Positions 6,204-7,527 of a DNA stretch of 7,527 nt are shown piece after piece (position 1 is the stretch's first letter; every line of letters begins with the position of its first letter). Location of the stretch: the NCBI GenBank assembly GCA_025352915.1, contig JANXSA010000748.1, forward strand, positions 1 through 7,527, read 5' to 3'. The notes beneath the pieces are model-generated. The model saw only the letters and a program-made list of their open reading frames with translations. It had not been told where the DNA came from and searched no databases. Source of the DNA: Rhodospirillales bacterium. GTDB lineage: Bacteria > Pseudomonadota > Alphaproteobacteria > Acetobacterales > Acetobacteraceae. Made by a program: the position numbers and the translations under genes.

Positions 6204-7527
6204 ATGATGCGACGCAGTCTGCTGGCCGCCGCCGCGGCGATAACACTGGGAGGAGCCGCGCACGCCCAGGAGCTGCGCGTGGGCGTGCAGAACATGGCAC
6301 CCTTCCTCGATCCCGGCCGCGATTTCTCCAATGTCGGCTCGCAGTTCTACGTCAATGCCTTCGACCCGCTGATCGGCAAGGACCACAGCCGCGCCGAAAG
6401 CGTCTGGCTCCAGGGCATCGCCACCGCCTGGAAACAGGTCTCGCCGACGGTCATGGAACTGACCCTGCGTGACGACGTGGTGTTCCACAACGGCGACAAG
6501 ATGACTGCCGAGGACGTGGTGTTCTCGCTCGACCGCATCATCAACGCGAGCTTCCCGCCATACAACGTGCGCAAGCGCGACACCCTGCCGAACTTCGCCC
6601 GCGTCGAGGCGATCGACGCCCAGACCGTCCGCGTCACCGCCACCAAGCCCGAGCCGCTCTTCGAGACGCTGCTCAATACGCAACAGACGATGATCGTGCC
6701 GAAGAAATACATCGCCGCCCTGACCGGCGATCCGAACGTGGTGGAAAACACCGACTTCGAAGCTTTCGCGCTCAAGCCGGTCGGCACCGGCGCCTATAAG
6801 ATCGTCGAATTCATCCCCAACCAGCGCGTCGTCTATGCCCGCCACGACGCCTATTGGGGTCCCAAGGCGCCGCTGGCGAAAATCACCGTCACTCGCATCC
6901 CCGAACTATCGGCCCGGCTGACCGCGCTGAAGAACGGCGAGGTCGACATCGTCACCAACATCCCGCCCGACCAGCTGGCGGTGATCGAGGGCGATGCCCA
7001 GCTCAAGGTCGAGAGCATGGTGACCCCGATCTTCCACGTGGTGATCTTCAACACCCAGCACCCGAAAATGGCCGATGCGCGCATCCGCCAGGCATTGTCC
7101 CTGGCAATCGACCGCAAGACACTGAACGAGGCGCTGTGGGGCGGCCGCGCCGTGGTCCCGACCAGTCACACCTATCCGCAGTTCGGCCCGCTCTACATGC
7201 CCGAGCTGAACACCTTCGAATACAACCCGGCCAAGGCCCGCCAGCTTCTCAAGGAGGCCGGCTATGACGGCTTCCCGATCCGCTTCGATACCGGCACCGC
7301 CTATTACACCAACGCCCTGCTCGCCGCCCAGGCGATCCAGGAGATGTGGGCCGAGGTGGGCGTGAAGATGCAGATCAACGTCTCCGAGCCCTGGACCGGA
7401 TCGGACCCGACGATGATGACGCGCAATTGGTCGAACCCGCTGTATTTCCCCGACCCCGTCGGCAGCTTCGGCATCATGTGGGCGCCGACCGGCAATTCGG
7501 CGACCGAAGGCCGCTTCAAGCCGGATG
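6204..7527 (+). CDS. ABC transporter periplasmic substrate-binding protein, family 5 (DppA/OppA-like), C-terminus outside window
   Basis: This is the extracytoplasmic receptor that would deliver ligand to the two upstream permeases. A Sec signal peptide is visible: MMRR, a hydrophobic stretch LLAAAAAITLGG, then AAHA with likely cleavage before QE. There is no lipobox cysteine, so the protein should be soluble in the periplasm. Family 5 motifs are VVFHNGDKMTAEDVVFSLDR (92-111), VGTGAYKIVEF (193-203), LKNGEVDIV, and ARIRQALSLAIDR near 292-304. The 441 residues seen are most of a typical protein of about 500-540. I chose ATG 6204 for its AGGA; 6186 is an in-frame alternative adding six residues, and 6207 is also possible. 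The gene follows the permeases instead of preceding them. The ligand (peptide, nickel, sugar or other) cannot be assigned. Confidence 0.93.
   Translation, partial: MMRRSLLAAAAAITLGGAAHAQELRVGVQNMAPFLDPGRDFSNVGSQFYVNAFDPLIGKDHSRAESVWLQGIATAWKQVSPTVMELTLRDDVVFHNGDKMTAEDVVFSLDRIINASFPPYNVRKRDTLPNFARVEAIDAQTVRVTATKPEPLFETLLNTQQTMIVPKKYIAALTGDPNVVENTDFEAFALKPVGTGAYKIVEFIPNQRVVYARHDAYWGPKAPLAKITVTRIPELSARLTALKNGEVDIVTNIPPDQLAVIEGDAQLKVESMVTPIFHVVIFNTQHPKMADARIRQALSLAIDRKTLNEALWGGRAVVPTSHTYPQFGPLYMPELNTFEYNPAKARQLLKEAGYDGFPIRFDTGTAYYTNALLAAQAIQEMWAEVGVKMQINVSEPWTGSDPTMMTRNWSNPLYFPDPVGSFGIMWAPTGNSATEGRFKPD

Noticed and set aside
6141..6845. Minus-strand frame of 234 codons opposite the binding-protein gene
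   Set aside because: The plus strand encodes an unmistakable family 5 binding protein here. The antisense product has no recognisable motif.

Overview
The window is high-GC DNA with strong G/C bias at third codon positions. It looks like an alphaproteobacterium, probably Rhodospirillales or Acetobacteraceae. This rests on the codon bias, on the protein families, and on a G/C-rich palindromic spacer element of a kind I associate with those genomes. No marker gene fixes the taxonomy.

There are two divergent units. On the minus strand, from 3986 leftward past the window edge, lies one very large gene (at least 1328 codons; its 3' end is outside). It encodes a mosaic protein without a signal peptide. 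From the N-terminus it has an SdiA-regulated/phytase-like beta-propeller, a cadherin-like domain, two tandem lamin-tail domains, and a 5'-nucleotidase-type metallophosphatase with its C-terminal domain. The nucleotidase part lacks several expected metal ligands. The layout suggests a secreted surface or extracellular protein, possibly exported by a type I system, but the C-terminus that would show this is missing.

On the plus strand, after a 207-bp divergent spacer, come two permease genes of a peptide/nickel-type ABC importer. They are DppB-like (4194-5111) and DppC-like (5108-6004), joined by a 4-bp ATGA overlap. A 199-bp spacer follows, packed with inverted repeats that can fold in alternative ways. 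Then comes a family 5 periplasmic substrate-binding protein with a Sec signal peptide (from 6204, cut by the right edge). Together these three genes supply the periplasmic receptor and membrane channel of one importer. The ATPase genes are not in the window and may lie downstream.

Long open frames antisense to these genes, including one of 1230 codons opposite the large gene, are by-products of the GC bias and are not annotated. I see no tRNA, rRNA, CRISPR array, insertion sequence or transposase.
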